Assembly: GCF_007830065.1 (NCBI RefSeq)
Contig: NZ_VLKK01000013.1
Span: 1 to 64,000 of the forward strand
Length of the DNA: 64,000 bases
Direction: 5' to 3'
Source of the DNA: Sphingobium wenxiniae
GTDB taxonomy: Bacteria; Pseudomonadota; Alphaproteobacteria; Sphingomonadales; Sphingomonadaceae
Below are positions 8,531-17,776 of this stretch, piece after piece. The translations under genes were made by a program, and so were the position numbers. Under the pieces are notes generated by a model, which worked only from the letters and a program-made list of their open reading frames with translations, did not search any database and was not told the origin of the DNA. Each line of letters opens with the position of its first letter. Position 1 is the stretch's first letter.

Positions 8531-9445
8531 ATGGCTGACAAAAGCAATGTCCCAACGGTGCCAGCGCTGGGCGGTGAAGCCAGCCTGAACCGTTATCTAT
8601 CGGAAATCCGCAAATTTCCGCTTTTGACTCCGGAGCAGGAGTATATGCTCGCGAAGCGCTATCAGGAACATCAGGACCCTGAAGCGGCGGCGCAGCTCGT
8701 GACGTCGCATCTGCGCCTCGTGGCGAAGATCGCGATGGGCTATCGCGGCTATGGCCTGCCGGTCAGCGAACTGATCTCCGAAGGCAATATCGGCCTGATG
8801 CAGGGCGTGAAGAAATTCGAAGCCGATCGCGGTTTCCGCCTCGCGACCTATGCGATGTGGTGGATTCGCGCCTCGATCCAGGAATTCATCCTGCGGTCCT
8901 GGAGCCTCGTCAAGATGGGCACCACCGCCGCGCAGAAGAAGCTGTTCTTCAACCTGCGCCGGATGAAGAACAATATCGAAGCGTTCGAGGATGGCGACCT
9001 GCATCCCGACGACGTCAAGAAGATCGCGACCGATCTGGGCGTTTCGGAAGAGGATGTCGTTTCCATGAACCGCCGCATGGCGATGGGGGGCGACACGTCG
9101 CTCAACGTGCCGATGCGCGAGGATGGCGAGGGCCAGTGGCAGGATTGGCTGGCCGACTCCGATCCCTTGCAGGACGAGCGCGTCGCCGACGAGCAGGAGC
9201 GCGACATGCGCCACGACATGCTGGTCGAGGCGATGGACGATCTCAACGACCGGGAAAAGCACATCCTGGCCGAACGCAGGCTGGCGGAGGAGCCGAAGAC
9301 GCTGGAGGAACTGAGCCAGGTCTATGGCGTGAGCCGCGAACGCGTCCGCCAGATCGAGGTCCGCGCTTTCGAAAAGCTCCAGAAGGCGATGATGCGGATC
9401 GCGGGCGACCGCCTCGGCAAGATGGCCCGCCTCGCCGCCGCCTGA
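8531..9445 (+). CDS. rpoH: RNA polymerase heat-shock sigma factor RpoH (sigma-32)
   Basis: A 304-residue sigma-70-family factor directing RNA polymerase to heat-shock promoters. Region 1.2 (LNRYLSEIRKFPLLTPEQE), region 2 (HLRLVAKIAMGYRGYGLP..., TYAMWWIRASIQEFILRSW) and region 4 with helix-turn-helix (SQVYGVSRERVRQIEVRAFEKLQ) are all present. The RpoH box QKKLFFNLRR at 135-144 separates it from other group-3 factors. A strong terminator follows directly. Sphingomonads may carry more than one rpoH; only this copy is in the window. Confidence 0.95.
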   Translation: MADKSNVPTVPALGGEASLNRYLSEIRKFPLLTPEQEYMLAKRYQEHQDPEAAAQLVTSHLRLVAKIAMGYRGYGLPVSELISEGNIGLMQGVKKFEADRGFRLATYAMWWIRASIQEFILRSWSLVKMGTTAAQKKLFFNLRRMKNNIEAFEDGDLHPDDVKKIATDLGVSEEDVVSMNRRMAMGGDTSLNVPMREDGEGQWQDWLADSDPLQDERVADEQERDMRHDMLVEAMDDLNDREKHILAERRLAEEPKTLEELSQVYGVSRERVRQIEVRAFEKLQKAMMRIAGDRLGKMARLAAA

Positions 9446-9463
9446 GCGGGTTTGGAAGAAAGG

Positions 9464-9494
9464 AAAAAGCCCCGGATTGTCCGGGGCTTTTTCT
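9464..9494. terminator. Intrinsic terminator after rpoH
   Basis: A perfect AAAGCCCCGG / CCGGGGCTTT stem with a 5-base loop flanked by A and T runs, 19 bases after the rpoH stop. The A-run on the 5' side makes it potentially bidirectional, although rpoN on the other strand ends about 200 bases away. Confidence 0.85.
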
Positions 9495-9537
9495 TTTGGC
9501 GACGGCTGCTTGCGGGCAGGTGCAGACGTTCACCATC

Positions 9538-9591
9538 CGTCATCCCAGCTTTCGGGATGGCGGCAGAAAGAGGGCCTGCGCCACGTCCGCC
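9538..9591. repeat. Dispersed intergenic repeat, copy A
   Basis: A short inverted repeat (cgtcatcccagctttcggga and following) continuing into cctgcgccacgtccgcc. Nearly the same 55-base unit occurs at 47270-47326. Both copies lie downstream of genes, as expected of a REP-like extragenic element. The rest of the 9495-9700 gap holds nothing recognisable. Confidence 0.6.
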
Positions 9592-9700
9592 TTCTGCCCA
9601 CCGCCGCCATCCGGCTATCGGCAAGGAAGCGAAGCCGCATGGTGGGAAAAGCCTTACCTCCATGACAAAAACGCGCCGTCATAGGCGGGCATGGCGCGCA

Positions 9701-11233
9701 TCAGGCGGCCTTGCCCTGCAACGCCTTTTGCCGCCGCCGCTGGACGGAGGAGCCGATGCCCATGGACTCGCGATATTTGGCCACGGTGCGGCGGGCGATG
9801 TCCATGCCCTTGGCGCGCAGCAGGTCGACCAGCGTGTCGTCGGACAGGATGGCGTGGGGGTCTTCGGTGGCGATCAGCGCCTTGATGTGGCTCTTCACCG
9901 CTTCGGCGGAAATGGCGCCGTCGCCATCCGCCGCCGCCACGCCGCTGGTGAAGAAATATTTGAGTTCGTACAGGCCGCGCGGGCAGGACAGATATTTGTT
10001 CGACGTCACGCGGCTGACCGTCGATTCATGCATCTCGATGGCTTCGGCCACGGCTTTGAGCGTCAGGGGTTTCAGATAGGCGACGCCCTTGTGGAAGAAA
10101 TCCTCCTGCTGGCGCACGATCTCGCTCGCGACCTTGATGATGGTCTTCTGCCTCTGGTCCAGCGCCTTTACCAGCCAGTTGGCGCTGGCGAGACAGTCGG
10201 CGAGCCAGCTTTTGGCCGCCTTGTCCTGCACCCCGCCGGACAGTTCGACATAATAGCTGCGGTTGACCAGCAGGCGGGGCAGGGTGGCCGCGTTCACTTC
10301 GATCGCCCAGCCTTCCTTGGTCGGGTTGACGAACAGGTCGGGCGTGACCGGCGCGGCGCGCTCCCCGCCGAAGCGCAGGCCGGGCTTGGGATCATAGCCG
10401 CGCAGTTCGCGGATCATGTCGGCCATGTCCTCCTCATCCACGCCGCAGATGCGCCGAAGCTGGGGCAGCGCCCCCCTCGCCAGCAGGTCCAGATTGGCGA
10501 GCAGCTTCGCCATGCAGGGGTCGTAGCGGTCGGCTTCCTTCGCCTGGAGCGCCAGGCATTCGGAGAGCGACCGCGCGCCGACGCCGGTGGGATCGAAGCT
10601 CTGGATCACGTCCAGAACCCGCTCCACATCATGGAGCGGCACGCCCAGCGCATGAGCGGTTTCAAGGAGGTTGGCTTCCAGATAGCCTGCTTCGCCGATC
10701 TGGCCGATCAGTTGCGTGGCGATGAGAAGGTCCATGCCGGATAGATGCGATCCGGCCTGCTCCATCAGATGTTCCTGAAGGCCCGGTTCCGGATTGGCGA
10801 AGCTGTCGAAGTCGGGCGCTTCGCCGCCATGGCCCGGCAGCATGTCGCCGCCGCCCGATCCCACCGCCCCTGTCCCGATGGCTTGCGCCGCCATGCGGTC
10901 GCCGGGGCCGTCGTCGATGAAGGTTTCGGCGCTGTGGTCGACGTCGAGGGGGGAGTCGGCCTCGCCCAAACCCTGCCCGATCAGCGTGTCGGCTTCCCCG
11001 ATATCGGCGGAGAGGGCGGGTTGTTCGACTTGGCGGTCCACGCCGTCCGTGGGGGTGAAGCGGTCATCCTCCGCGCTGCCCGCGTCGAGCAGCGGATTCT
11101 TTTCCAGTTCGCCCGCGACGAACGCCTCGATCTCCAGATTGCTGAGCGCCAGCAGCTTGATCGCCTGCTGGAGCTGCGGCGTCATGACGAGCGACTGGCT
11201 CTGCCGCAGGTCGAGGCGGGGACCGAGCGCCAT
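9701..11233 (-). CDS. rpoN: RNA polymerase sigma-54 factor RpoN
   Basis: A 510-residue sigma-54. Region I at the N-terminus is glutamine/leucine-rich and begins LDLRQSQSLVMTPQLQQAIK, which contacts activators; the acidic region II (about 70-150) follows, then the core-binding domain and the DNA-binding end with the HTH (ISAEAVKSHIKALIATEDP) and the RpoN box ARRTVAKYR (480-488). It needs AAA+ activators for open-complex formation (family knowledge). It lies immediately downstream of lptB on the same strand, the conserved lptB-rpoN arrangement. Confidence 0.95.
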   Translation of the reverse strand: MALGPRLDLRQSQSLVMTPQLQQAIKLLALSNLEIEAFVAGELEKNPLLDAGSAEDDRFTPTDGVDRQVEQPALSADIGEADTLIGQGLGEADSPLDVDHSAETFIDDGPGDRMAAQAIGTGAVGSGGGDMLPGHGGEAPDFDSFANPEPGLQEHLMEQAGSHLSGMDLLIATQLIGQIGEAGYLEANLLETAHALGVPLHDVERVLDVIQSFDPTGVGARSLSECLALQAKEADRYDPCMAKLLANLDLLARGALPQLRRICGVDEEDMADMIRELRGYDPKPGLRFGGERAAPVTPDLFVNPTKEGWAIEVNAATLPRLLVNRSYYVELSGGVQDKAAKSWLADCLASANWLVKALDQRQKTIIKVASEIVRQQEDFFHKGVAYLKPLTLKAVAEAIEMHESTVSRVTSNKYLSCPRGLYELKYFFTSGVAAADGDGAISAEAVKSHIKALIATEDPHAILSDDTLVDLLRAKGMDIARRTVAKYRESMGIGSSVQRRRQKALQGKAA

Positions 11234-11284
11234 CAGTCTGTCCCGAGGCCTTGAAGGCGGGGAAGGAGGACGCGCCCGGTCATG

Positions 11285-12070
11285 TCACAGCGAGAAATTC
11301 TCGCCCAGATAGAGCCGCCGGACGTCGGCATTGGCGACCAGCTCCGTGGGGCTGCCCGCGAAAAGCACCTGGCCGCTGTAGATGATGCAGGCGCGGTCCA
11401 CGATCTCCAGCGTCTCGCGCACATTATGATCGGTGATGAGCACGCCGATGCCGCGCGTCTTCAATTGCTTCACAAGGTCGCGGATGTCGGCGATGGAGAG
11501 CGGGTCGATACCCGCGAACGGCTCGTCCAGCAGAACGATGGACGGATTGGCCGCCAGCGCGCGGGCGATCTCGCAGCGGCGGCGTTCACCGCCCGACAGC
11601 GCCATGGCGGCGGAGTCGCGCAGGCGCTTGAGGCCGAATTCGTCCAGAAGCTGTTCCAGGCGCGCGGCGCGGGCGCTCTTGTCGGGTTCGGCCAGTTCCA
11701 GCACCGCGCCGATATTCTGCGCGACGGTCAGGCCGCGGAAGATCGAGGTTTCCTGCGGCAGATAGCCCAGGCCCAGGATCGCGCGGCGATACATGGGAAG
11801 GCCGGTGATATCCTGCCCGTCAAGGATGATGCGCCCATGGTCGGGGCGGACAAGGCCCATGACCGAATAGAAGCAGGTCGTCTTGCCCGCGCCATTGGGG
11901 CCGAGCAGGCCGACCACCTCGCCCTTGCCCACGGTCAGCGACACGTCGGTGAGGACGGCGCGCTTGTCATAGCTTTTGGCGATGGAGATCACCGACAGGC
12001 CGTCGCTCACTTCCTGCGGCACGGGATGGGCTTGCGGAGCCTTGCTCTCCATGATCGTCACATCGTCCAT
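11285..12070 (-). CDS. lptB: LPS export ABC transporter ATPase LptB
   Basis: A 261-residue ABC ATPase powering lipopolysaccharide extraction by LptB2FG. Walker A GPNGAGKT (57-64), a Q-loop (YLPQETSIFRGLTV), the ABC signature LSGGERRR, Walker B IVLLDEPFAGIDP and switch histidine ITDHNVRE are all seen; the Q-loop and FAGIDP/DHNVRETL wording is LptB-specific. It is about 20 residues longer at the N-terminus than typical LptB. lptC and lptA, usually directly upstream, are here 5.7 kb away beyond a block of oppositely oriented genes. Confidence 0.94.
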   Translation of the reverse strand: MDDVTIMESKAPQAHPVPQEVSDGLSVISIAKSYDKRAVLTDVSLTVGKGEVVGLLGPNGAGKTTCFYSVMGLVRPDHGRIILDGQDITGLPMYRRAILGLGYLPQETSIFRGLTVAQNIGAVLELAEPDKSARAARLEQLLDEFGLKRLRDSAAMALSGGERRRCEIARALAANPSIVLLDEPFAGIDPLSIADIRDLVKQLKTRGIGVLITDHNVRETLEIVDRACIIYSGQVLFAGSPTELVANADVRRLYLGENFSL

Positions 12071-12429
12071 TCGTCTGTCCTTGCGGCCGCTTTGGTTAAT
12101 CGAGGGTTTAGGTCGGTCCGAAATGCGGCAATTGGCAAGCTTTGTGCATGGCGGGATCGCCGGGGCAAGGGAAAAATCATCGCCCGCCCCCGGCGCGGGA
12201 TGAAAATGGCGTTTCGCTCTGCCATTCCGGGGCGTTCATGGGGGCGGACTTCATCTGGAATCGGAAAAGCCGCTTCCTCGATCCATGCCTGCCTTGCAGG
12301 AACGCGGCTTTGCGAATTACCCGGCCGCCTTCATTTTAGGCCATTGCCTTTGCGCGCCTTGCTGGCGATAGATGCGGAAAAGCGGCGGGGGGCGTCGTGG
12401 CGAGGGATGGCGAAGAGGGGAAGCCGGAC
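12071..12429. other. Divergent intergenic region between lptB and the MFS gene
   Basis: About 360 bases without a convincing gene. It must hold promoters for lptB-rpoN (minus) and the MFS-GT2 genes (plus). The stretch around 12300 (aacgcggctttgcgaatta) looks like a decayed copy of the REP-like core found at 3361, 47349 and 48942. No clear operator was seen. Confidence 0.35.
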
Positions 12430-13734
12430 ATGGCGATGACATCGGGCGCGGAGACTGCCGCTTCGCGAGGGGGACCGGGCACGGCGGCGGCGGGGCTGGC
12501 CGGATTCGTCTTCGCGCTGTTCTTCGTATTCGGCGGCATCACCAGCCTCAACGACGTGCTGATCCCCAAGCTCAAGGATCTCTTCACCCTCACCAACGCA
12601 CAGGTGCTGCTGGTCCAGTCGGCCTTTTTCGCGGCCTATTTCCTGATTTCCATTCCCGCATCCGCGCTGGTGCATCGTTTCGGCTACATGCGGACGGCGG
12701 TGATCGGGCTGCTGTTCATGACGGCGGGATGCCTGCTGTTCATCCCCGCGGCGGGGTCGGGCCTGTTCGGCGCCTTCCTGTTCGCGCTGTTCGTGCTGGC
12801 GAGCGGGATCACCATCGTCCAGGTGGTCGCCAACCCGCTGATCTCCATGCTGGGCAAGCCCGAAACCGCCTCCAGCCGCCTGACCTTCGCCCAGGCGTTC
12901 AATTCGCTGGGCACCACCGTCTTTCCCTATGCGGGATCGATAGTGATCCTGGGCAGCATCGCGACGATCGATCCGTCCACCCTCTCGGGCGAGGCGCTGA
13001 CCGCCTTTCGCGCGCAGGAGGCGCGGGTGGTCGTCCATACCTATATCGGCTTGGCGATCGCGCTGGTCATCGTCGCGCTGGCGGTGTGGTTCCAGCGCAC
13101 GAAGCTTCAGGAAACGCGCGCGGCGAAGATGAACGTCGCCGCCGCCTTCGGCCTGCTGTCGCGGCCGCGCTTCGCCTTCGGGACGCTGGGCATCTTCCTC
13201 TATGTCGGCGCGGAAGTGACGATCGGCAGCCTGATGGTGCTCTATCTGGTACAGTCCAGCACGCTGGGCCTTGATCAGGAAAGCGCGGGCAAGCTGGTCG
13301 CCTATTATTGGGGCGGCGCAATGGTGGGCCGCTTCATCGGGTCGGCCGTGCTGCGTTTCTTCCAGCCCGGACGGGTGCTGGCCTGCGTCGCGACGGGCGC
13401 GGTGCTGCTGCTAGGCGTTTCGGCGGCGACCACCGGAACGGTGTCGGGCTGGTCGCTGATCGCCGTCGGCCTCATGAACGCGATCATGTTCCCGACCATC
13501 TTCAGCCTCGCCTGCGAAGGATTGGGCCATCGCGCGGCGGACGGATCGGGCGTCATCTGCATGGCGATCGTGGGCGGCGCGGTCCTGCCGCCCATCGCGG
13601 GATGGGTGTCGGACGTGACGACGCTGCGCACGGCGCTGATCGTCCCGGCCATCGCCTATGGCCTGATCCTCCTCTTCGGGCTGTTCGCCGCCCGCCCGGT
13701 CGCGCCTATCGAGGAGCCGGAAGCGGCGCATTGA
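12430..13734 (+). CDS. Sugar MFS transporter, FucP/GluP type
   Basis: A 434-residue major facilitator transporter with about 12 hydrophobic segments. The first segment FALFFVFGGITSLNDVLIPKLKDLF and the following NAQVLLVQSAFFAAYF, plus FAQAFNSLGTTVFPYAGS, are characteristic of the FucP/GluP family of H+-coupled fucose, glucose or galactose permeases. The exact sugar cannot be read. ATG 12430 is preferred over GTG 12397 because gaggggaag precedes it at suitable spacing and the extra residues are non-conserved. The glycosyltransferase gene begins 10 bases after its stop. Confidence 0.85.
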   Translation: MAMTSGAETAASRGGPGTAAAGLAGFVFALFFVFGGITSLNDVLIPKLKDLFTLTNAQVLLVQSAFFAAYFLISIPASALVHRFGYMRTAVIGLLFMTAGCLLFIPAAGSGLFGAFLFALFVLASGITIVQVVANPLISMLGKPETASSRLTFAQAFNSLGTTVFPYAGSIVILGSIATIDPSTLSGEALTAFRAQEARVVVHTYIGLAIALVIVALAVWFQRTKLQETRAAKMNVAAAFGLLSRPRFAFGTLGIFLYVGAEVTIGSLMVLYLVQSSTLGLDQESAGKLVAYYWGGAMVGRFIGSAVLRFFQPGRVLACVATGAVLLLGVSAATTGTVSGWSLIAVGLMNAIMFPTIFSLACEGLGHRAADGSGVICMAIVGGAVLPPIAGWVSDVTTLRTALIVPAIAYGLILLFGLFAARPVAPIEEPEAAH

Positions 13735-13744
13735 CCAAAGGGCC

Positions 13745-14851
13745 ATGCAGGCCGCGTCCCGTTCCGACTCCATTCCAGCCCGTCATCCTGTCGAAGAGGA
13801 TACCCCTTTGCCCGCAAATGCGACTGGCCGTCCGTGGCTCAGTATCCTGATCCCTGTCTACAATGTCCTGCCCTATCTGGAGGATCGCCTGTTGTCGGTC
13901 TTCTCCCAGACCGGCGATGGCGGCGGGATCGAACTGATCCTGCTCGACGACAGATCGACCGATGGATCGGCGGATCTGGCCGAGGCGCTGATCGCCCGCC
14001 ACGGCGGCGGAGCGCGGCTGCTGCGCCACGCGGACAATCGCGGCCTCAGCGCTGCCCGCAATAGCATGATCGAGGAGGCGGGCGGCGACTATGTCTGGTT
14101 CCTCGATTCCGACGACGCGATTCTGCCCGGCGCCATAGCCGCTTTGCGCGACATCGTCGGATCGTGCCGGCCCGACGTGGTGCTGTGCGACTATGTACGC
14201 GACGACGGAAAAATTTGCGCCACCTTCGACGGACCCGCGCGGCAGTTCCAGTTGGGGACGGAAGCGCTGGTGGCGGGCGTGTTCGCGCGGCGGCGGCTCC
14301 ATGCCTGGTCGCGCGTCTGGAAACGCGAGGTGCTCGACGGCGTCCGCTTCCCGGAAGGTGTCTATTTCGAGGACATGGCCACCATTCCCCGGCTGATGCT
14401 CAACGCGCGAAGCTATTATTATGCGGCCCAGCCATGGATTTATTACAGATCGCGTCCCGGCAGCATCCTGGCGGAGATCCGCGCGGATTTCGATTATCGG
14501 CGCAATGACGAACTGGCCGATGCGCTGGCCGGATTCCGCGAGGATCTGATCCGCGCGATTCCAGATGTATCGATGGAAACCAGGCGGCTCGTGGCGCTGT
14601 TCCTGGCGCGCGAATATGTGAAGCTGGCGAAGAGGCTGATGCGTGTGCATCGCAGGCAGCGGTCCCTGCACCTGCTGCGCGGCGATCTGAACCGCTATCG
14701 GGAGAAGATGGAGGGCGCGTCGCCGCTACCCTTCGCGCAGATCGCCGCCCGCCACGCCCGCGACGGACAGATGGTCCGCTGGGCGGCGCTGCGCTTCTTC
14801 ATGGCATTGTCGCAGCGCTCCGGGCGGCTGATACGGAAACCGGCGATTTGA
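13745..14851 (+). CDS. Family 2 glycosyltransferase
   Basis: A 368-residue cytoplasmic GT-A fold enzyme. LSILIPVYNVLPYL (32-45) opens the nucleotide-sugar-binding domain, ILLDDRSTDGS (66-75) and FLDSDDA (119-125) give the aspartates that bind UDP-sugar and metal, and W-SR-W-KREVL follows as in capsule/exopolysaccharide transferases. No membrane segment is evident. The start could be the TTG at 13808, as the first 22 residues are not conserved. It overlaps no neighbour and probably shares a transcript with the MFS gene. The acceptor is unknown; a surface polysaccharide is a reasonable inference. Confidence 0.82.
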   Translation: MQAASRSDSIPARHPVEEDTPLPANATGRPWLSILIPVYNVLPYLEDRLLSVFSQTGDGGGIELILLDDRSTDGSADLAEALIARHGGGARLLRHADNRGLSAARNSMIEEAGGDYVWFLDSDDAILPGAIAALRDIVGSCRPDVVLCDYVRDDGKICATFDGPARQFQLGTEALVAGVFARRRLHAWSRVWKREVLDGVRFPEGVYFEDMATIPRLMLNARSYYYAAQPWIYYRSRPGSILAEIRADFDYRRNDELADALAGFREDLIRAIPDVSMETRRLVALFLAREYVKLAKRLMRVHRRQRSLHLLRGDLNRYREKMEGASPLPFAQIAARHARDGQMVRWAALRFFMALSQRSGRLIRKPAI

Positions 14852-14929
14852 AAGAGGCGGTCGTGTAGATTGGCGCGGAACGAGGCGGCGCATCGGGGAT
14901 TGAGTGAGTCTGCGCGAAGGAGACGATAA

Positions 14930-15838
14930 ATGGCTGCACGCCCTTATTGGAGAGGCCAGATCCGTCTGGCGCTGGTGTCCATACCGGTCGAGATCTATTC
15001 GGCGACAAGGAGCGGCGCCACCATTGCCTTCAACCAGATCCACGAACCGTCGGGCAAACGCATCAAATATGAGAAGGTGGTCCCCGGCATCGGCCCGGTC
15101 GACGTCGACGAGATCGTCAAGGGCTTCGAATATGCCAAGGGCGAATATGTCCTGCTCGACGAAAAAGAGATCGAGGGGGTCAAGCTGGAAAGCAAGAAGA
15201 CGCTGGAGCTGACCCAGTTCGTCGATGCGCACGACATCGACATGATCTATTTCGAGAAGCCCTATTATGTCGTGCCGGCCGACGACCTTGCCGAAGAGGC
15301 GTTCATCGTGCTGCGCGAGGCGCTGCGCCGCTCTCGCAAGATCGGTCTGGGCCAGCTCGCGATGCGCGGCCGCGAATATGTCGTCAGCATCAAGGCGTGC
15401 GGGCGCGGCATGGTGATGGAGACGCTGCGCTACGCCGACGAGGTGAACAAGGCGTCGAGCTATTTCCGCGACATCGGCGACGCCGATCCCGACGAGGAGC
15501 TGCTCGATCTCGCCACGACGCTGATCGACAAGAAGACCGGCAAGTTCGACGCCAGCGAGTTCCATGACCGCTATGCCGATGCGCTCAAGGAGCTGATCGA
15601 GCGCAAGAAGAAGGGCAAGACGCTCAATATCGATACCGACGAAAAGGGCGCCGATCCGCGCGGTTCCAATGTCGTCGACCTGATGGCCGCGCTCAAGAAT
15701 TCGCTCGGGAGCACGGGCCGCGGGACGAGCCGGGCCGCCCCGAAGCAGCCTGCGGCCAAGCCCGGCGCCAAAACCACGGCGAAGAAGAAGGCGGGCGCCA
15801 GGACGCCAGCGAAAGCGCCCGCGCGCAAGCGGGCCTGA
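14930..15838 (+). CDS. ku: Non-homologous end-joining protein Ku
   Basis: A 302-residue bacterial Ku homodimer subunit that binds double-strand DNA ends and recruits LigD. The core begins RPYWRGQIRLALVSIPVEIY and continues through the conserved KRIKYEKVVPG, YVLLDEKEIEGVKLES, YVVPADDLAEEAFIVLREAL and RGREYVVSIKACG blocks. The C-terminal 50 residues are a Lys/Ala/Pro-rich tail (AAKPGAKTTAKKKAG...), as in Ku proteins whose tail aids DNA threading. No ligD is adjacent, so the partner must be elsewhere. It sits in the plus-strand block that interrupts the lpt locus. Confidence 0.94.
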   Translation: MAARPYWRGQIRLALVSIPVEIYSATRSGATIAFNQIHEPSGKRIKYEKVVPGIGPVDVDEIVKGFEYAKGEYVLLDEKEIEGVKLESKKTLELTQFVDAHDIDMIYFEKPYYVVPADDLAEEAFIVLREALRRSRKIGLGQLAMRGREYVVSIKACGRGMVMETLRYADEVNKASSYFRDIGDADPDEELLDLATTLIDKKTGKFDASEFHDRYADALKELIERKKKGKTLNIDTDEKGADPRGSNVVDLMAALKNSLGSTGRGTSRAAPKQPAAKPGAKTTAKKKAGARTPAKAPARKRA

Positions 15839-15927
15839 ATGCCAGCCCCTGCCCGCAGGACGCCCGCTTGTTCCGGCCGGGGCGGCGATCTGCTACCGCT
15901 TATCCGTCCATCATGCCGGGAGAAGTC

Positions 15928-16893
15928 ATGAGCGTTGTCGCCGCCTATCTCTACAGCGCGGGAAAACCGGTCGAGCCCGTTTCGCTCGATCATGCGCCGG
16001 CGATCCAGAACCCGTCCGATTTCGTATGGATCGGGCTGGTGGAACCGTCCGAGAAGGAATTGCGGACGTTGCAGGAACATTATGGCCTGCATCCGCTCGC
16101 GGTCGAAGACGCGCTCAAGGCGCACCAGCTTCCCAAGGTGGACGTGTATGGCGATCAACTCTTCGTCGTCGCCCGCACCGCCCATCTGGAAGGGGACAAG
16201 ATCCTCTATGGGGAAACGGCGATCTTCGTGGGGCCGCGCCATATCATCTCCGTGCGTCACGGCTCGGCCCGCGCGCATACGGAATTGCGGGCGCAACTGG
16301 AGGCCGCGCCGTCGCTGCTCAGCCATGGCGTCGACTATGTGCTGCACGCGATCCTGGATTTCATCGTCGACGGCTATCTGCCCATCGTCGAAACCATCGA
16401 GGAGGAAGTGCTGGCGATGGAGGACCGGGCGCTCGATACTTTCCTTGAGCGGGCGGACATCATGCGGATATTCCACCTGCGCCGGGAACTGATCCGTTTC
16501 CGCCGCATCCTCGGCCCCATGTCGGAAATGGCGAGCCGGCTCGTCCATCTCGACCTGCCTTGTCTCGATGCGCAGGTGCGGCCCTATTTCAAGGACGTCT
16601 ACGATCATGTGCGGCGGGTCGAGGCCATGGTCGAAAATCTGCGCGAGGTGCTGACGTCGGTGTTCGAGTTCAGCCATCTCCTCGAATCCCAGCGGCAGGG
16701 CGCGACCACGCGGCAACTGGCGAGCTGGGCCGCGATCCTGGCCGTGCCCACGGCCATCGCGGGCATATACGGCATGAACTTCGACAATATGCCGGAGTTG
16801 CGGATGCATTATGGCTATTTTGTCGTGCTGGCGGTGATGGCGGGCATTTGCGGGCTGCTTTATCTGCGCTTCAAGCGGACGGGCTGGCTCTAG
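15928..16893 (+). CDS. corA: CorA-family magnesium/divalent cation transporter
   Basis: A 321-residue inner-membrane channel. The cytoplasmic funnel domain comes first (DFVWIGLVEPSEKELRTLQEHYGLHPLAVEDAL), then a long helical region, and two C-terminal membrane helices; the selectivity motif YGMNF lies near residue 281 at the end of the first helix. It transports Mg2+ and possibly Co2+/Ni2+ or Zn2+. Start ATG 15928 is chosen over 15913 because of the good ribosome site gggagaag just upstream. Transcribed with or after ku, with a 90-base gap. Confidence 0.9.
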   Translation: MSVVAAYLYSAGKPVEPVSLDHAPAIQNPSDFVWIGLVEPSEKELRTLQEHYGLHPLAVEDALKAHQLPKVDVYGDQLFVVARTAHLEGDKILYGETAIFVGPRHIISVRHGSARAHTELRAQLEAAPSLLSHGVDYVLHAILDFIVDGYLPIVETIEEEVLAMEDRALDTFLERADIMRIFHLRRELIRFRRILGPMSEMASRLVHLDLPCLDAQVRPYFKDVYDHVRRVEAMVENLREVLTSVFEFSHLLESQRQGATTRQLASWAAILAVPTAIAGIYGMNFDNMPELRMHYGYFVVLAVMAGICGLLYLRFKRTGWL

Positions 16894-17101
16894 CGCGTCC
16901 GGTCAGAGGGATCGATATGCGAGCGGATAGATCGATTTTTTGCCTATCCGACCCATCGGGCGCAAAGGCGACTCCGCGCCTTGCAAAATGCGCGAGGCGG
17001 ATCGCACGGCGCGTGCCGCCCGAGGAACGCCTGTTGCGATCATGAAGCGCGGGCTTTAGCCTTGACGTCCTTCCTTCCCTTGATCCGGTGCCTGTCCCTC
17101 G

Positions 17102-17770
17102 ATGTCCCTTGTCCTGCGTTGCCTGTTCCTGTTTCCGGCTTTCCTTCCCGGCCTCGCCTGCGCCCTTCCCGCCAATCGGCCGACGCCGGGCTATACCCGC
17201 GTCGCCATCGAAACATCGGCCGGGACGATCATCGTCGCCACCGACAATCGCCGCGCGCCGCGCACATCGGCCAACTTCCTGGCCTATGTGGATGACGGAC
17301 GCTTCGACGGCGTCACCTTCTACCGCGCGGCCCGGCGCAAGAGCGCGCCGAATCTGGGCCTGATCCAGGGCGGCATCGACACCGACGCGCGCCGCGCGCT
17401 GCCGCCCATCCCGCACGAGCCGACGACGAAGACCGGCATCCGCCATCTCGACGCGACGCTGTCGATGGCGCGGCCCGACCGCCCGGATTCGGCGATGGGC
17501 AATTTCTTCATCACGGTGGGGCCGACGCCGAACATGGACGCGCGGGGCAGCTATATCGGCTATGCCGCCTTCGGCCATGTGGTCGCGGGCATGGACGTGG
17601 TGAAGCGCATCCTGGCCGCGGCGACCTGCTGCGGATCAGGCCCGATGCGCGGGCAGATGATCGTGAAGCCGATCCGCATCGTCCGCGTCAAACGGCTGGA
17701 CGGAACGCCGCGCCCCACCGGCAAGGTGAAGCCCTGGCTGATCGGGATCAACCGTCCGAAAATGCAGTGA
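17102..17770 (+). CDS. Secreted cyclophilin-type peptidyl-prolyl cis-trans isomerase
   Basis: A 222-residue protein with a cleavable signal peptide (hydrophobic LVLRCLFLFPAFLPGLACA) and a compact cyclophilin domain: YTRVAIETSAGTIIV, APRTSANFLAYVDDGRFDGVTFYR, GLIQGGID, MGNFFITVGPTPNMD and FGHVVAGMDVVKRI. It should catalyse proline isomerisation in periplasmic proteins. Its 3' end faces the lptA 3' end, six bases apart, marking the right junction of the plus-strand block in the lpt region. Confidence 0.87.
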   Translation: MSLVLRCLFLFPAFLPGLACALPANRPTPGYTRVAIETSAGTIIVATDNRRAPRTSANFLAYVDDGRFDGVTFYRAARRKSAPNLGLIQGGIDTDARRALPPIPHEPTTKTGIRHLDATLSMARPDRPDSAMGNFFITVGPTPNMDARGSYIGYAAFGHVVAGMDVVKRILAAATCCGSGPMRGQMIVKPIRIVRVKRLDGTPRPTGKVKPWLIGINRPKMQ

Positions 17771-17776
17771 GGGGGA

